Under the pieces are notes generated by a model, which saw only the letters and a program-made list of their open reading frames with translations, made no database searches and was not told the DNA's origin. Both the position numbers and the translations under genes were made by a program. A DNA stretch of 64,000 bases from Microbispora oryzae. GTDB lineage: Bacteria > Actinomycetota > Actinomycetes > Streptosporangiales > Streptosporangiaceae. Location of the stretch: assembly GCF_017896165.1 (NCBI RefSeq), contig NZ_JAFCNB010000016.1, positions 1-64,000 on the forward strand, written 5' to 3'. Below are positions 15,654-23,519 of the stretch, one piece after another. Each line of letters opens with the position of its first letter. Within the stretch, counting starts at the first letter, position 1.

Positions 15654-16640
15654 ATGAAGGCGTTCGTCTCACGCTCGTACGGGCCCCCCGACGTCCTGGC
15701 GCTTACCGAAATCCCCGTCCCCGTTCCTCGCGACGACGAGGTCCTGGTCCGGATACGTGCGGGCTCCGTCAATCCGTACGACTGGCATAACATGCGCGGG
15801 GAGCCGTACCTGGCCCGCCTGATGCCCGGCGGTCTCGCGCTCCGCACCCCCAAGGTCACCATCCTGGGCGCCGACATCTCCGGTCAGGTCGAATCCGTCG
15901 GCAGGAACGTCACGGAATTCCGTCCCGGCGACGACGTATTCGCCGTCATCAACGGCGGCGGCTTCGCCGAATATGTCTGCGTCCGCGAATCCGACCTCGC
16001 CCCGAAACCGGAGAACCTCTCCTACGAGGAGGCCGCCGCGGTTCCCATGGCCGCCAACACGGCCCTCCTCGCCCTGCGCGACGAGGGCCAGATCCTGCCG
16101 GGCCAGCGTGTTCTCATCAACGGCGCGTCCGGTGGGGTGGGCACGTTCGCCGTGCAACTCGCCCGTGCCCTCGGCGCCGAGGTCACCGGCGTCTGCAGCG
16201 CCCGGAACGTGGACCTGGTCCACTCCCTCGGCGCGACCAAGGTCATCGACTACACCACCCAGGACTTCACCCGCGAGACCCAGCGCTATGACCTGTTCCT
16301 GGACATCGCCGGGAGCCGATCCGTCTCCGTCTCCCGCCGCATCCTGCGCCCCAAGGGGTCCTACGTAGTGGTCGGCGGCCCGCCCGGCCGCTGGATACAA
16401 CCCATGGGCCATGTGCTCTCCGCCCTGGCGGCATCCCGCTTCGCCGGCCAGCGGATATCGGTGGCTGACGCCCTCAAGTGCCCCAGCCCCAAACAGAACC
16501 TGCGGACGTTGAGCGCGTTCCTGGACGACAAACGAGTGATCCCGATCATCGACCGTCGCTACCCCTTCGAGGAAATCCCCAGGGCGATCGGCTACCTGGA
16601 GGAGGGCCACGCCCCCGGCAAGGTCGTCATCTCCGCCTGA
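15654..16640 (+). CDS. NADPH:quinone oxidoreductase-like zinc-free MDR enzyme
   Basis: 328 residues. ATG 15654 is preferred over 15648 because GGGAG then sits six bases upstream. The GroES-like N-terminal half (VLVRIRAGSVNPYDWHNMRG, ADISGQVESVG, GDDVFAV) is followed by a Rossmann fold with LINGASGGVGTFAVQLA. The cysteine/histidine zinc ligands of alcohol dehydrogenases are missing, so this is a quinone reductase-type enzyme that reduces electrophilic carbonyls or quinones with NADPH. It faces the DUF2306 gene divergently. Confidence 0.9.
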   Translation: MKAFVSRSYGPPDVLALTEIPVPVPRDDEVLVRIRAGSVNPYDWHNMRGEPYLARLMPGGLALRTPKVTILGADISGQVESVGRNVTEFRPGDDVFAVINGGGFAEYVCVRESDLAPKPENLSYEEAAAVPMAANTALLALRDEGQILPGQRVLINGASGGVGTFAVQLARALGAEVTGVCSARNVDLVHSLGATKVIDYTTQDFTRETQRYDLFLDIAGSRSVSVSRRILRPKGSYVVVGGPPGRWIQPMGHVLSALAASRFAGQRISVADALKCPSPKQNLRTLSAFLDDKRVIPIIDRRYPFEEIPRAIGYLEEGHAPGKVVISA

Positions 16641-16684
16641 GCGCCGGGGCAGGCCGGGGAAACCTGGCAGCCGTGGACGACGGC

Positions 16685-16715
16685 TTGACCTTGACACAGT
16701 GACAAGGTCTTCACT
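16685..16715 (+). promoter_or_regulatory. MerR-type promoter with 19-bp spacer for the HEAT/MerR operon
   Basis: TTGACC (16685-16690) and TTCACT (16710-16715) are separated by 19 bp, and the inverted repeat GACCTTG (16687-16693) / CAAGGTC (16703-16709) lies in the spacer. This overlong spacer with an internal dyad is the hallmark of promoters remodelled by MerR activators, and the operon's second gene encodes one. AAGGAGG at 16724-16730 follows. Confidence 0.7.
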
Positions 16716-16738
16716 GTGGGGCCAAGGAGGTGGTCCCG

Positions 16739-17404
16739 GTGACCATGCAGAAAGACACGGACACGACGCGAGCTCTCCAGGGGTTGGAGAGCGGCAGCTC
16801 GTCCGTGCGGCTGCAGGCGGCGCTGACGGTCGGCACGACCCCAGACCCGCGGTTCATCGACAAGCTCATCGAACGGTGCGGGATCGAGCCCGACTTCTTC
16901 GTACGCGACATGCTTACGTGGGCACTCACCCGCCACCCGGCGTCGCTGACGGTCCCGAAGCTCGTCGGCGAACTCCGCTCGGAGCGCGCGCAGGCCCGGA
17001 GCCAGGCCCTGCACACGCTCTCCAAGATCGGGGATCGGCGGGCGTGGCCGGCGATCACACGGGCACTGCTGACCGACGCCGACGAGGAGGTGGCGCGGAG
17101 CGCCTGGCGAGCGGCGGTCGTACTCTTGCCCGAAGGCGAAGGACTCGAGTTGGCCGGAGTGTTGACGACACAACTCGGGCGTGGCGAGCGAGAGACGCAG
17201 TTGAGCCTCAGCCGGGCGCTGATCGCACTCGGTGAGGTGATCATGCCGGCCCTGCGCGCCGCGACGCAGGATCCCGATCCTCGCGTGCGTCAGCACGCGA
17301 TCGCCACGGAACGGCTGTCGCGCGACCCGGATGCCGGATTCGAGTTCGCGATCGAGGAGGCGAAGCGCATCGCCGTTCTCGGCACGACCAGCCAGGAGGA
17401 ATGA
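16739..17404 (+). CDS. HEAT-repeat protein partnered with MerR-HEAT regulator
   Basis: 221 residues from GTG 16739, eight bases after AAGGAGG; GTG 16730 and ATG 16745 are alternatives with worse spacing. The whole protein is built of helical HEAT/PBS-lyase-like repeats (VRLQAALTVG, RDMLTWALTRH, ARSQALHTLSKIG, ARSAWRAAVVLLP, VRQHAIATERL). There is no catalytic motif. Such repeats mediate protein-protein contacts. It is co-transcribed, 6 bp away, with a MerR regulator whose C-terminal half is also HEAT-like, so the two may bind each other. Confidence 0.75.
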   Translation: MTMQKDTDTTRALQGLESGSSSVRLQAALTVGTTPDPRFIDKLIERCGIEPDFFVRDMLTWALTRHPASLTVPKLVGELRSERAQARSQALHTLSKIGDRRAWPAITRALLTDADEEVARSAWRAAVVLLPEGEGLELAGVLTTQLGRGERETQLSLSRALIALGEVIMPALRAATQDPDPRVRQHAIATERLSRDPDAGFEFAIEEAKRIAVLGTTSQEE

Positions 17405-17410
17405 CAGGCA

Positions 17411-18415
17411 ATGTTGATCGGTGATGTGGCACGGCGGTCCGGGGTCAGCGCCCGCATGCTCAGGCATTACGACTCGCTTGGCCTGGTGCGGCCAACGGGT
17501 CGTACCGAGGGCGGCTATCGGGAGTACTCCAGCGAGGACATCCGGCGAATCTTCCATATCGAGAGCCTGCGGTCGTTGGGGCTGTCGCTGCGTGAAGTCG
17601 GGCGTGCGCTGGATGATCCCGCCTTCAGGCCCTCCGAGCTCGTCGGCGACCTCATCCGCCAGACGCGAGAACGGATCGCGGGCGAGACCGAGCTGCTCAC
17701 GCGACTGCTCCGCATCGGTGCCGCGGAACCCGCCGACTGGGAGGACGTCCTCCGCATCGTGGCACTCCTTCAGGCGCTGGGGTCGGAGAGCGCTGGAAAG
17801 CGTCAGCGCGCGGCCCTGTCCTCGGTCGAGGATTCGCCGGTGCCGGTGGAAGCTCTGGTCGAGGCGGCGCTGACCGAGACGGACCCGAACGTCGCCGGAG
17901 CCCTTCGATGGGCTCTGGCGCGTTCGGGCGACGGCGGAGTGGCGCTGCTGGCGGAGGGCCTCGGCTCACCGGCGGCCGAGGTGCGGAAACGCGCCGTCCT
18001 GTCCATCGCCGAGATTCCCACCGGTGAAGCGACCGCACTGCTGCGGGGCGCCCTCACGAACTCCGACATCGTGGTCCGCAGGTGCGCGGCGCTTGCGCTC
18101 GGAGCGCGTGGCGTGGCCGAGGCGGTCCCGACGCTCATCGACATGATCGTCGAGGGAGCGAACGACGTCGATGCGGCCGACGCGCTCAGCGCGCTGGCGA
18201 GTGATCCAGCGTTGGCGGATCAGATCGCTACCAGGCTCGTCGACCGCCTCACCCACGGCACCGTCGAGCCGTCCGGACGTCAACGGCTGACGCAGGCGCT
18301 TGCGGAGGTCCCGGGAATCACGACGTCACGTGCCCTCGCGGACCTGTCGCATGACGAGGACCGTGTCGTCGCCCTTACCGCGACCTACATTCTCAAGCTT
18401 CGCCAGGCCCGCTGA
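17411..18415 (+). CDS. MerR-family regulator with C-terminal HEAT repeats
   Basis: 334 residues. The MerR winged helix (residues 1-70: IGDVARRSGVSARMLRHYDSLGLV, GYREYSSEDIRRI) and dimerisation helix (about 75-110) are followed by about 190 residues of HEAT repeats (LRWALARSGDGGV, EVRKRAVLSIAEIP, DIVVRRCAALALGA, DAADALSALASDP). Instead of a cysteine metal site or small drug pocket, the sensor part is a protein-binding solenoid. The upstream promoter carries a MerR-type dyad, so the operon is probably autoregulated. Confidence 0.88.
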   Translation: MLIGDVARRSGVSARMLRHYDSLGLVRPTGRTEGGYREYSSEDIRRIFHIESLRSLGLSLREVGRALDDPAFRPSELVGDLIRQTRERIAGETELLTRLLRIGAAEPADWEDVLRIVALLQALGSESAGKRQRAALSSVEDSPVPVEALVEAALTETDPNVAGALRWALARSGDGGVALLAEGLGSPAAEVRKRAVLSIAEIPTGEATALLRGALTNSDIVVRRCAALALGARGVAEAVPTLIDMIVEGANDVDAADALSALASDPALADQIATRLVDRLTHGTVEPSGRQRLTQALAEVPGITTSRALADLSHDEDRVVALTATYILKLRQAR

Positions 18416-18759
18416 CGTGAGAAAGCGCACCCGGCTCATTCGCGCGGTGAGGGCGGTGACGATCGTGCTGGTCAAATCCGCGAACTTCCGTCCCAGCAGC
18501 TCGGGCTCTACGATGGCGCGGCGACCGACTCGTGATCATGGTCTCGGGCAAGATCACGAATCTTGAAAGCGGCTGTTTCGCCGTTTCTTGAAGATCGGCT
18601 GCGTCGAGAACAGCCATGGTCTACGAGAACCGCGGGCGTCTTTCGTCCAGGGCCGACCGCTACCTCATACCGTCGCTTACAGTGATCTAGCGGTTATCCC
18701 GCCCTCCCCGATCGAAGAGCCATGAAGGTAGTCGTTCGAGACCGTTCGCAGTGGGGCAG
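18416..18759. other. Gene-poor stretch of 344 bp
   Basis: No convincing gene. Fragments such as RKRTRLIRAVRAV and VKSANFRPSS can be read but are not assignable. A short inverted segment, GATCATGGTCTCGGGCAAGATCACGAA, contains repeated GATCA. This looks like decayed sequence between the HEAT operon and the LysR remnant. Confidence 0.4.
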
Positions 18760-19356
18760 ATCGCGTAGGCGCAGTTGTTCAACTCGCGGGCGAGCCTGCT
18801 CGACGGCTCGATCGACATCGCGTCGTACCCGTTCGACGGCATGGCCTGTGGACCGGCCCTGCTGTCGGAAGGCCGCTCGCTGGCCGTGGCCGCCGATCAC
18901 CCGCTCGCCCGTGAGACGTCGGTGTCCCTTGAGGTGCTCGCCGAGCACCCTGTGATCCAGTATCCCCAGGTCACGTCGGCAGGGTTCAAGCGCGACCGCA
19001 CGCCTGACCACACGCCGTCAGGCAGGCCCGTGCAGAAGGGCCCGGCGGGCAACACCTTCTCCGAGATGTTGTCGCTGGTCGCGATGGGCAAGGGCGTGCT
19101 CCCCGTGGGCGAGCACAGCCGCCGATACTATCCCCGGCCGGACATCGCCTACGTGCTGATTCACGACGCGCCCCCGATCGAACGGGGCCTGGTGTGGCTT
19201 GAGACCAACACCACCGCCCGGGTCCGCGAGTTCGTGCGCGCCGCGACGGACGCCAACCGCCGGGCCACCGCGGATGCCGGCTCCCGTGCGGTGACGCCGT
19301 CCACGCGACGTCATCAGGTTCGTACGGTTCATCCGGCCGGCGGGGCCGGCGACTGA
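18760..19356 (+). pseudogene. LysR-type regulator remnant lacking its DNA-binding domain
   Basis: About 190 codons code for the substrate-binding half of a LysR regulator: LLDGSIDIASYPFDG, ACGPALLSEGRSLAVAADHPLA, SEMLSLVAMGKGVLPVG, DAPPIERGLVW and REFVRAATDA. The winged helix-turn-helix (about the first 90 residues) and the start of the ligand domain are missing; the frame opens only with a TTG. This is a decapitated gene, unlikely to bind DNA. Confidence 0.75.
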
Positions 19357-19477
19357 GTGGAAGGCGCTGCGAGCTCGGTCGCGGGACGGAGTCGCGCGTC
19401 GGCCTGCAGGCGGCATCATGTTCCCAAGTGGTGCGATTGCCTGGGCCGCGCCGGGTACCCGTACGTACACTGGCGGC

Positions 19478-19822
19478 ATGAGCGCGCAACCGCAGGACTT
19501 CACTTCCGAAGGTTCTCTTCCGGAGAAGAATCTGCGCGCCATCCGTAGAGCGCTGGTCGTGCCGCAGGACCGAGATGGGTTCGACGCAGGTCTTGACGTC
19601 GTCCTGGCTGAGGTCCGCGCGAGTCTGGACCTCGGTCGGCTGAGCGAGTTCGTCCACACCTGGTGGCTGATCGCGTGTGATTCGGTCAAAGATCCGCAGG
19701 GCCGCAGAGACGTCTATGAGCGGGCTGTCCGCGTCCAGGAACTGGCCGACGCCGGTGAACCGGTTCCTCGGGGCGGCAAGACGTGGCGCCAACTGCTGGC
19801 CGAGCGCGGGGTCGAGCGGTAG
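19478..19822 (+). CDS. DUF6247-like protein, probable antitoxin partner
   Basis: 114 residues from ATG 19478. The sequence fits the actinobacterial DUF6247 pattern (SLPEKNLRAIRRALVVPQDRDGFDAGLDVVLAEVRASLDLGRLSEFVHTWW then ERAVRVQELADAGEPVPRGGKTWRQLL). Predicted helices and acidic charge suit an antitoxin. The next gene starts immediately after its stop codon, a coupling typical of toxin-antitoxin operons. DUF6247 proteins are often followed by a small ParE/RelE-like partner. Confidence 0.78.
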   Translation: MSAQPQDFTSEGSLPEKNLRAIRRALVVPQDRDGFDAGLDVVLAEVRASLDLGRLSEFVHTWWLIACDSVKDPQGRRDVYERAVRVQELADAGEPVPRGGKTWRQLLAERGVER

Positions 19823-20071
19823 GTGTACTCGATCGTCGAGCCCGATCCTGTCGCCCAAGAACAGATCGCGGCTCTGCCAGAGGATGCCTTGCGGTATCTG
19901 GCTGGGGCGCTGGACCTGATCGAGCTTGAGCCCTGGGCCGGTGGACCGCAGTCGCCAAGCAAACCCGACGGCAACATGCGGGTCATGCCGTTTGGGGAGC
20001 GTGGGCTGGTGACCTATCTCGTCATGGAGCCCCAACGCGAGGTGTACGTCCTTCGCGTGCAATGGATCTGA
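19823..20071 (+). CDS. Small RelE/ParE-like toxin candidate
   Basis: 82 residues from a GTG directly abutting the upstream stop. The pattern YSIVEPDPVAQEQIAALPEDALRYLAGALDLIELEPW, then GGPQSPSKPDGNMRVMPFGERGLVTYLVMEPQREVYVLRVQW matches the two-helix plus beta-sheet RelE/ParE fold, in which a basic residue on a late strand acts in mRNA cleavage or gyrase inhibition. Toxic activity is inferred from the fold and operon, not shown. Confidence 0.7.
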   Translation: MYSIVEPDPVAQEQIAALPEDALRYLAGALDLIELEPWAGGPQSPSKPDGNMRVMPFGERGLVTYLVMEPQREVYVLRVQWI

Positions 20072-20110
20072 TTGGTGTCCCTGCAGTCGCGCCAACGACT
20101 TGCCTCTGGC

Positions 20111-20683
20111 TCAGTGGGGGCGGAGGCCGTCGAGGACCAGGTTCACCGTCCGGCGGCGTAGGTCGTCGGACCAGCCGGCGGCCATGGCGCCGTGGGTGGT
20201 GGCGGTCAGGAGGGCGATGACCTCGTCGGGGCGCACGTCCGGGCGGACGGCGCCGGCCTCTCGTGCCGCGTCCATCAGCGTGCCGAAGGCGTGGGTGAGA
20301 GCCATGATCTGCTCGCCCGGCTCGATGGACGGACCCTCCTCGGCGAGGAGGTTCACAACTGTGCCGATCTTGGCCGAGCTCTCGACCAGGTAGGTGAAGT
20401 AGTCGAAGAACGCGGTTTTGGGGTCGCCGTTGGCGATGAGGGCCTCCGCCTTGTCGATGAGACGCCGCCTCAGGTCCTTCATGATCGCGGCGAGCAGGTC
20501 GCGCTTGGCGGGGAAGTGGCGGAAGACCGTCCCGATGGCGACACCCGCGCGGGCGGCGACCTCCTCGGTGGACGCCGAGGCGCCGTGTTCGGCGAACACC
20601 TCTTCGGCGGCGGCGAGGATGCGGGCGCGGTTGCGCCGGGCGTCGGCGCGCATGGGTCTGCTCGGTGTCATTCGTCCACTCAT
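20111..20683 (-). CDS. TetR-family transcriptional regulator
   Basis: 190 residues from ATG 20683. The N-terminal TetR HTH is textbook: RILAAAEEVFAEHGASASTEEVAARAGVAIGTVFRHFPAKRDLLAAI. The helical ligand domain follows (FFDYFTYLVESSAKIG, GEQIMALTHAFGTLMD, RPDEVIALLTATTHG). It is divergent from a SnoaL-like gene, and two palindromes lie in the 66-bp gap. It likely represses both itself and that gene. Confidence 0.92.
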   Translation of the reverse strand: MSGRMTPSRPMRADARRNRARILAAAEEVFAEHGASASTEEVAARAGVAIGTVFRHFPAKRDLLAAIMKDLRRRLIDKAEALIANGDPKTAFFDYFTYLVESSAKIGTVVNLLAEEGPSIEPGEQIMALTHAFGTLMDAAREAGAVRPDVRPDEVIALLTATTHGAMAAGWSDDLRRRTVNLVLDGLRPH

Positions 20684-20691
20684 TGACAAGC

Positions 20692-20731
20692 TGAGTCGCG
20701 ACTCATATTTTCAACATGAGTCGTCACTCAT
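20692..20731. promoter_or_regulatory. Two TetR-operator-like palindromes
   Basis: TGAGTCGCGACTCA (20692-20705, perfect) and ATGAGT-CGTC-ACTCAT (20716-20731, perfect arms) share the half-site GAGTC/GACTC or AGT/ACT and lie 24 bp apart. They fill the gap between the TetR gene and the SnoaL-like gene. Confidence 0.72.
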
Positions 20732-20749
20732 CTTATCGGAAGGATTCTG

Positions 20750-21154
20750 ATGTCCGAGCAGACCCCGCGAGACCTCTTCGCCCGCTTCCAGCGCAACGCC
20801 CTCGCCGGAGAGGCCGCGCTGGACGAGGAGATGCTGGCCGACGACGTCGTGGTGGAGTGGCCGTTCGGTCGGGTGGGGCACCGCAGGATCAAGGGACGCG
20901 AGCAGGTCGTGGCCATGACGCGGGCGGGCCGTGAGGCTCTGCCCGTCGTTTTCGAGGAATTCCGCGACGTGATGATCCATGAGACCGCCGATCCGGAGGT
21001 GATCGTCGCCGAATATCAGATGGTGGCCACGATCCCGGGGAGCGGCAAAGAGGCTCAGGCCCCGTTCGTGGTGGTGCTGCGCGCCAGGGACGGACGGATC
21101 GTGCACTGGCGTGAGTACCAGGACCAGGCGATGATCGCCGAGGCCCTGTCCTGA
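20750..21154 (+). CDS. SnoaL-like / NTF2-like polyketide cyclase-fold protein
   Basis: 134 residues, with AAGGATT a short distance upstream. The cone-shaped NTF2 fold is recognisable: LFARFQRNALAGEAALDEEMLADDVVVEWPFG, GRVGHRRIKGREQVVAM, VIVAEYQMVATIPGSGKEAQAPFVVVLRARDGRIVHWREYQD. SnoaL-like proteins act as isomerases, cyclases or hydrolases on small hydrophobic ligands. The substrate is unknown. It is the target of the divergent TetR regulator. Confidence 0.85.
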   Translation: MSEQTPRDLFARFQRNALAGEAALDEEMLADDVVVEWPFGRVGHRRIKGREQVVAMTRAGREALPVVFEEFRDVMIHETADPEVIVAEYQMVATIPGSGKEAQAPFVVVLRARDGRIVHWREYQDQAMIAEALS

Positions 21155-21176
21155 GGGCGCGCTAGACTCCCGTGCC

Positions 21177-22157
21177 ATGCCGGAGACCCGCCTCGACATC
21201 GATCGGATCCGGGCGGCTCGCCGGATGATCGACCCGGTTTTCCTCGACACTCCGCTGTATCGCTGCGATGCGCTCGACCCGGCCCTCGGGTGCGCGGTGA
21301 GCATCAAGCTCGAAACGGCGAACCCGGTCCGCAGCTTCAAGGCCCGCGGCACCGAGTTGATCGCCGGCCTGCTCGCGGGCGACGGCGCGGGAGCGGTGGT
21401 GTGCGCCAGCGCGGGCAACCTCGGTCAGGCCCTCGCCTGGTCCGGCCGTGGCCGTGGGCTCGACGTCACCGTCGTGGCGCCTCGCTCCGCGCCCGCGGCC
21501 AAGCTTGATCGCATCCGCGCGCTGGACGCCAGGTTGGAGCTGGTGGACGGTGACTTCGACCTGGCTCGCGAGCGGGCGGCGGCCGTCGCGCGGTACGAGG
21601 GCATCCGGCTGATCGAGGACAGCCAGGACATCGAGACCTGCGAGGGCGCGGCGACCATCGGCCTGGAACTGGTGGGCGCCGTGCCCACGTTCGACGCCGT
21701 TCTGATCGCTCTCGGCGGCGGGGCGCTGGCCACCGGTGTGGGGCATGTGGTGAAGGCGCTGGCGCCCGAAGTCGAGGTGATCTGCGTCCAGCCGCTGGGC
21801 GCGCCGGCGATGACCCACTCGTGGCGCCAACGGCGCGTCGTCACCACCGGCTCGACCGACACCATCGCCGACGGTGTCGCCGCCCGGCGCCCCATCCCGG
21901 CCGTCCTCGACGACCTCCTCCTGGTCGCCGACGACGCCGTCCTGGTCCAGGAGTCGTCGATCATGGCCGGTATGCGGATGCTCCTCGACCACGCCGGTCT
22001 CGTCGTCGAGCCGTCGGCCGCGCTCGGCGTCGCGGCGATCCTCGAAGACCGCGACCGCTTCGCCGGCCGGCACGTGGTCACCATCGTGTGCGGCGGCAAC
22101 GTCGACATGGACGCCTATCACCGCTGGGTCGGTGTGGCCCCCGACCACACGCCCTGA
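21177..22157 (+). CDS. PLP-dependent threonine/serine dehydratase-like enzyme
   Basis: 326 residues. Fold-type II PLP enzyme: the cofactor lysine is K55 in NPVRSFKARGTE, a substrate loop reads CASAGNLGQALAW, the glycine phosphate-binding loop is LGGGALATGVG, and late residues include EPSAALGVAAI and VTIVCGGNVDMD. These match threonine dehydratase / serine racemase-like proteins that beta-eliminate or racemise hydroxy-amino acids. It starts 22 bp after the SnoaL-like gene in the same direction. Exact substrate not readable. Confidence 0.88.
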   Translation: MPETRLDIDRIRAARRMIDPVFLDTPLYRCDALDPALGCAVSIKLETANPVRSFKARGTELIAGLLAGDGAGAVVCASAGNLGQALAWSGRGRGLDVTVVAPRSAPAAKLDRIRALDARLELVDGDFDLARERAAAVARYEGIRLIEDSQDIETCEGAATIGLELVGAVPTFDAVLIALGGGALATGVGHVVKALAPEVEVICVQPLGAPAMTHSWRQRRVVTTGSTDTIADGVAARRPIPAVLDDLLLVADDAVLVQESSIMAGMRMLLDHAGLVVEPSAALGVAAILEDRDRFAGRHVVTIVCGGNVDMDAYHRWVGVAPDHTP

Positions 22158-22183
22158 CAGCCGCCCGCGCCGAGGTACGGAGG

Positions 22184-22540
22184 TCAGGCGGTCAGAGGGC
22201 GGCCGATGAGGTTGTCGAGGATGTCGCGGGCGGCCGTCATGTCGTCGATCGCCGCGGTCATCCGGGCGCGTTCCTGTGCCAGTCCGTCGAGAAGCTCCTG
22301 GCACTGCCCGGTCAGCACCACGGTCTCGTCGATGGTGCAGGGGAGGATCTCCGCGATGACCGAGGTGCCGAGTCCCGCCGAGAGCAGGATCTGGATGCGG
22401 CGCACGGTCGCCACGGTACCTTCGCCGTACTCGCGATAACCGCTGGGGAGCCGCTCCGGCATGAGCAGACCCTGTTCCTCGTAGTAACGCAGGGAACGGC
22501 GGCTCACGCCGGTCCGCCGGGACAGTTCGCCGATCTTCAC
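22184..22540 (-). CDS. MerR-family transcriptional regulator
   Basis: 118 residues. The winged helix (MKIGELSRRTGVSRRSLRYYEEQGLL, PSGYREYGEG) is followed by a dimerisation coil. There is a single Cys in LPCTIDETVV and another in TGQCQELLD but no clear metal-binding loop, so this resembles the small MerR proteins controlling divergent oxidoreductases in actinomycetes. The neighbouring oxidoreductase gene is divergent and has a MerR-type promoter. Confidence 0.9.
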   Translation of the reverse strand: MKIGELSRRTGVSRRSLRYYEEQGLLMPERLPSGYREYGEGTVATVRRIQILLSAGLGTSVIAEILPCTIDETVVLTGQCQELLDGLAQERARMTAAIDDMTAARDILDNLIGRPLTA

Positions 22541-22560
22541 GAACCCGAGTCCATCAAGGC

Positions 22561-22592
22561 TTGACCCTCACGTCAATGTGAACCTTTACCGT
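22561..22592 (+). promoter_or_regulatory. MerR-type promoter of the oxidoreductase gene
   Basis: TTGACC (-35, 22561-22566) is followed by a dyad TCAC-GTCAAT-GTGA (around 22568-22581) and a weak -10 such as TACCGT (22587-22592), giving about a 20-bp spacer. This overlong, dyad-containing spacer fits activation by the divergent MerR regulator. The start codon is at 22599, so the transcript would be almost leaderless. Confidence 0.6.
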
Positions 22593-22598
22593 CCTCGC

Positions 22599-23519
22599 AT
22601 GACATCGACCACTCCTGACCCCCGCCTCCCCTCCGCGGAAGGCTCGGATGCGGTGCCCGTCACCGTGCTGGGCCTCGGACCCATGGGCCGGGCTCTGGCG
22701 TCGGCGTTCCTGGACGCCGGCCACCCGGTGACCGTATGGAACCGCACGCCCGGAAAGGCCGGCGACCTCGCTGAACGTGGTGCCGCCGTCGTCGCCGGTT
22801 CCGTCGGCGACGCTGTCCACGCCGGACAGGTGATCGTCACGTGCCTGATCGATTACGACGCCGTCCGTTCCACGCTCGAACGCGCCGCGTGTGATTGGGC
22901 GGGACGCACGTTCGTCAACCTGACCAGCGGTCATCCGGCCGAGGCCCGTGAGATGGCGCGCTGGACGTCGTCGCGGGGCATCGACTACCTCGACGGCGCC
23001 ATCCTGACCCCGACCCCCGCGATCGGCACCCCCTCGGCCACCGTCCTCTACAGCGGTGCCGCCGATGTCCACGCGGCGGTGGAGGTGACCATGCGGGCGC
23101 TCGGCGGCACGGCGGTGTACCTGGGTGACGATCCTGGCCGAGCGTCCGCGTACGACATCGCGCTCCTCGACATCTTCGGCACGTCGGTGAGCGGAATCGT
23201 GCACGCTTTCGTCCTCGCCGAGGCCGAGGGCATCACGCCACGGCGGTTCGCCGCCTTCGCCAGGGGGGTCGGCGCTCTGCTCCCCGAAATGATCGACCGC
23301 TTCGCCGAGCAGATCGAGGCCGGCGACTACCCCGGTGACCGTTCCACGATCGTCTCCGCGGCGTCCGGAATCCGGCATGTCATCGCCGGCGCCTCCGGCC
23401 ACGGCATCGACGTCGGGGTGCTCGCCGCCGCGAGGTCGATCATCGACCGGGCCGTCGCCGACGGCCACGGCGCCGACGGCCTGGCCCGCCTCACCACAGT
23501 CCTCCGCGCCGCACAGTAA
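22599..23519 (+). CDS. NAD(P)-binding oxidoreductase, beta-hydroxyacid dehydrogenase / imine reductase-like
   Basis: 306 residues from ATG 22599; a GTG at 22578 is in frame but falls in the promoter. The N-terminal Rossmann domain carries VLGLGPMGRALASAFLDAGHPVTVWNRTPGKA (GxGxxG, then N-R-T favouring NADPH). The middle includes VNLTSGHPAEAREM and DYLDGAILTPTPAIG, and the C-terminal helical domain fits imine reductases and 6-phosphogluconate-like dehydrogenases. The lysine usual in hydroxyacid dehydrogenases is not obvious (region ASAYDIALLD), which favours imine reductase. MerR-controlled. Confidence 0.85.
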   Translation: MTSTTPDPRLPSAEGSDAVPVTVLGLGPMGRALASAFLDAGHPVTVWNRTPGKAGDLAERGAAVVAGSVGDAVHAGQVIVTCLIDYDAVRSTLERAACDWAGRTFVNLTSGHPAEAREMARWTSSRGIDYLDGAILTPTPAIGTPSATVLYSGAADVHAAVEVTMRALGGTAVYLGDDPGRASAYDIALLDIFGTSVSGIVHAFVLAEAEGITPRRFAAFARGVGALLPEMIDRFAEQIEAGDYPGDRSTIVSAASGIRHVIAGASGHGIDVGVLAAARSIIDRAVADGHGADGLARLTTVLRAAQ

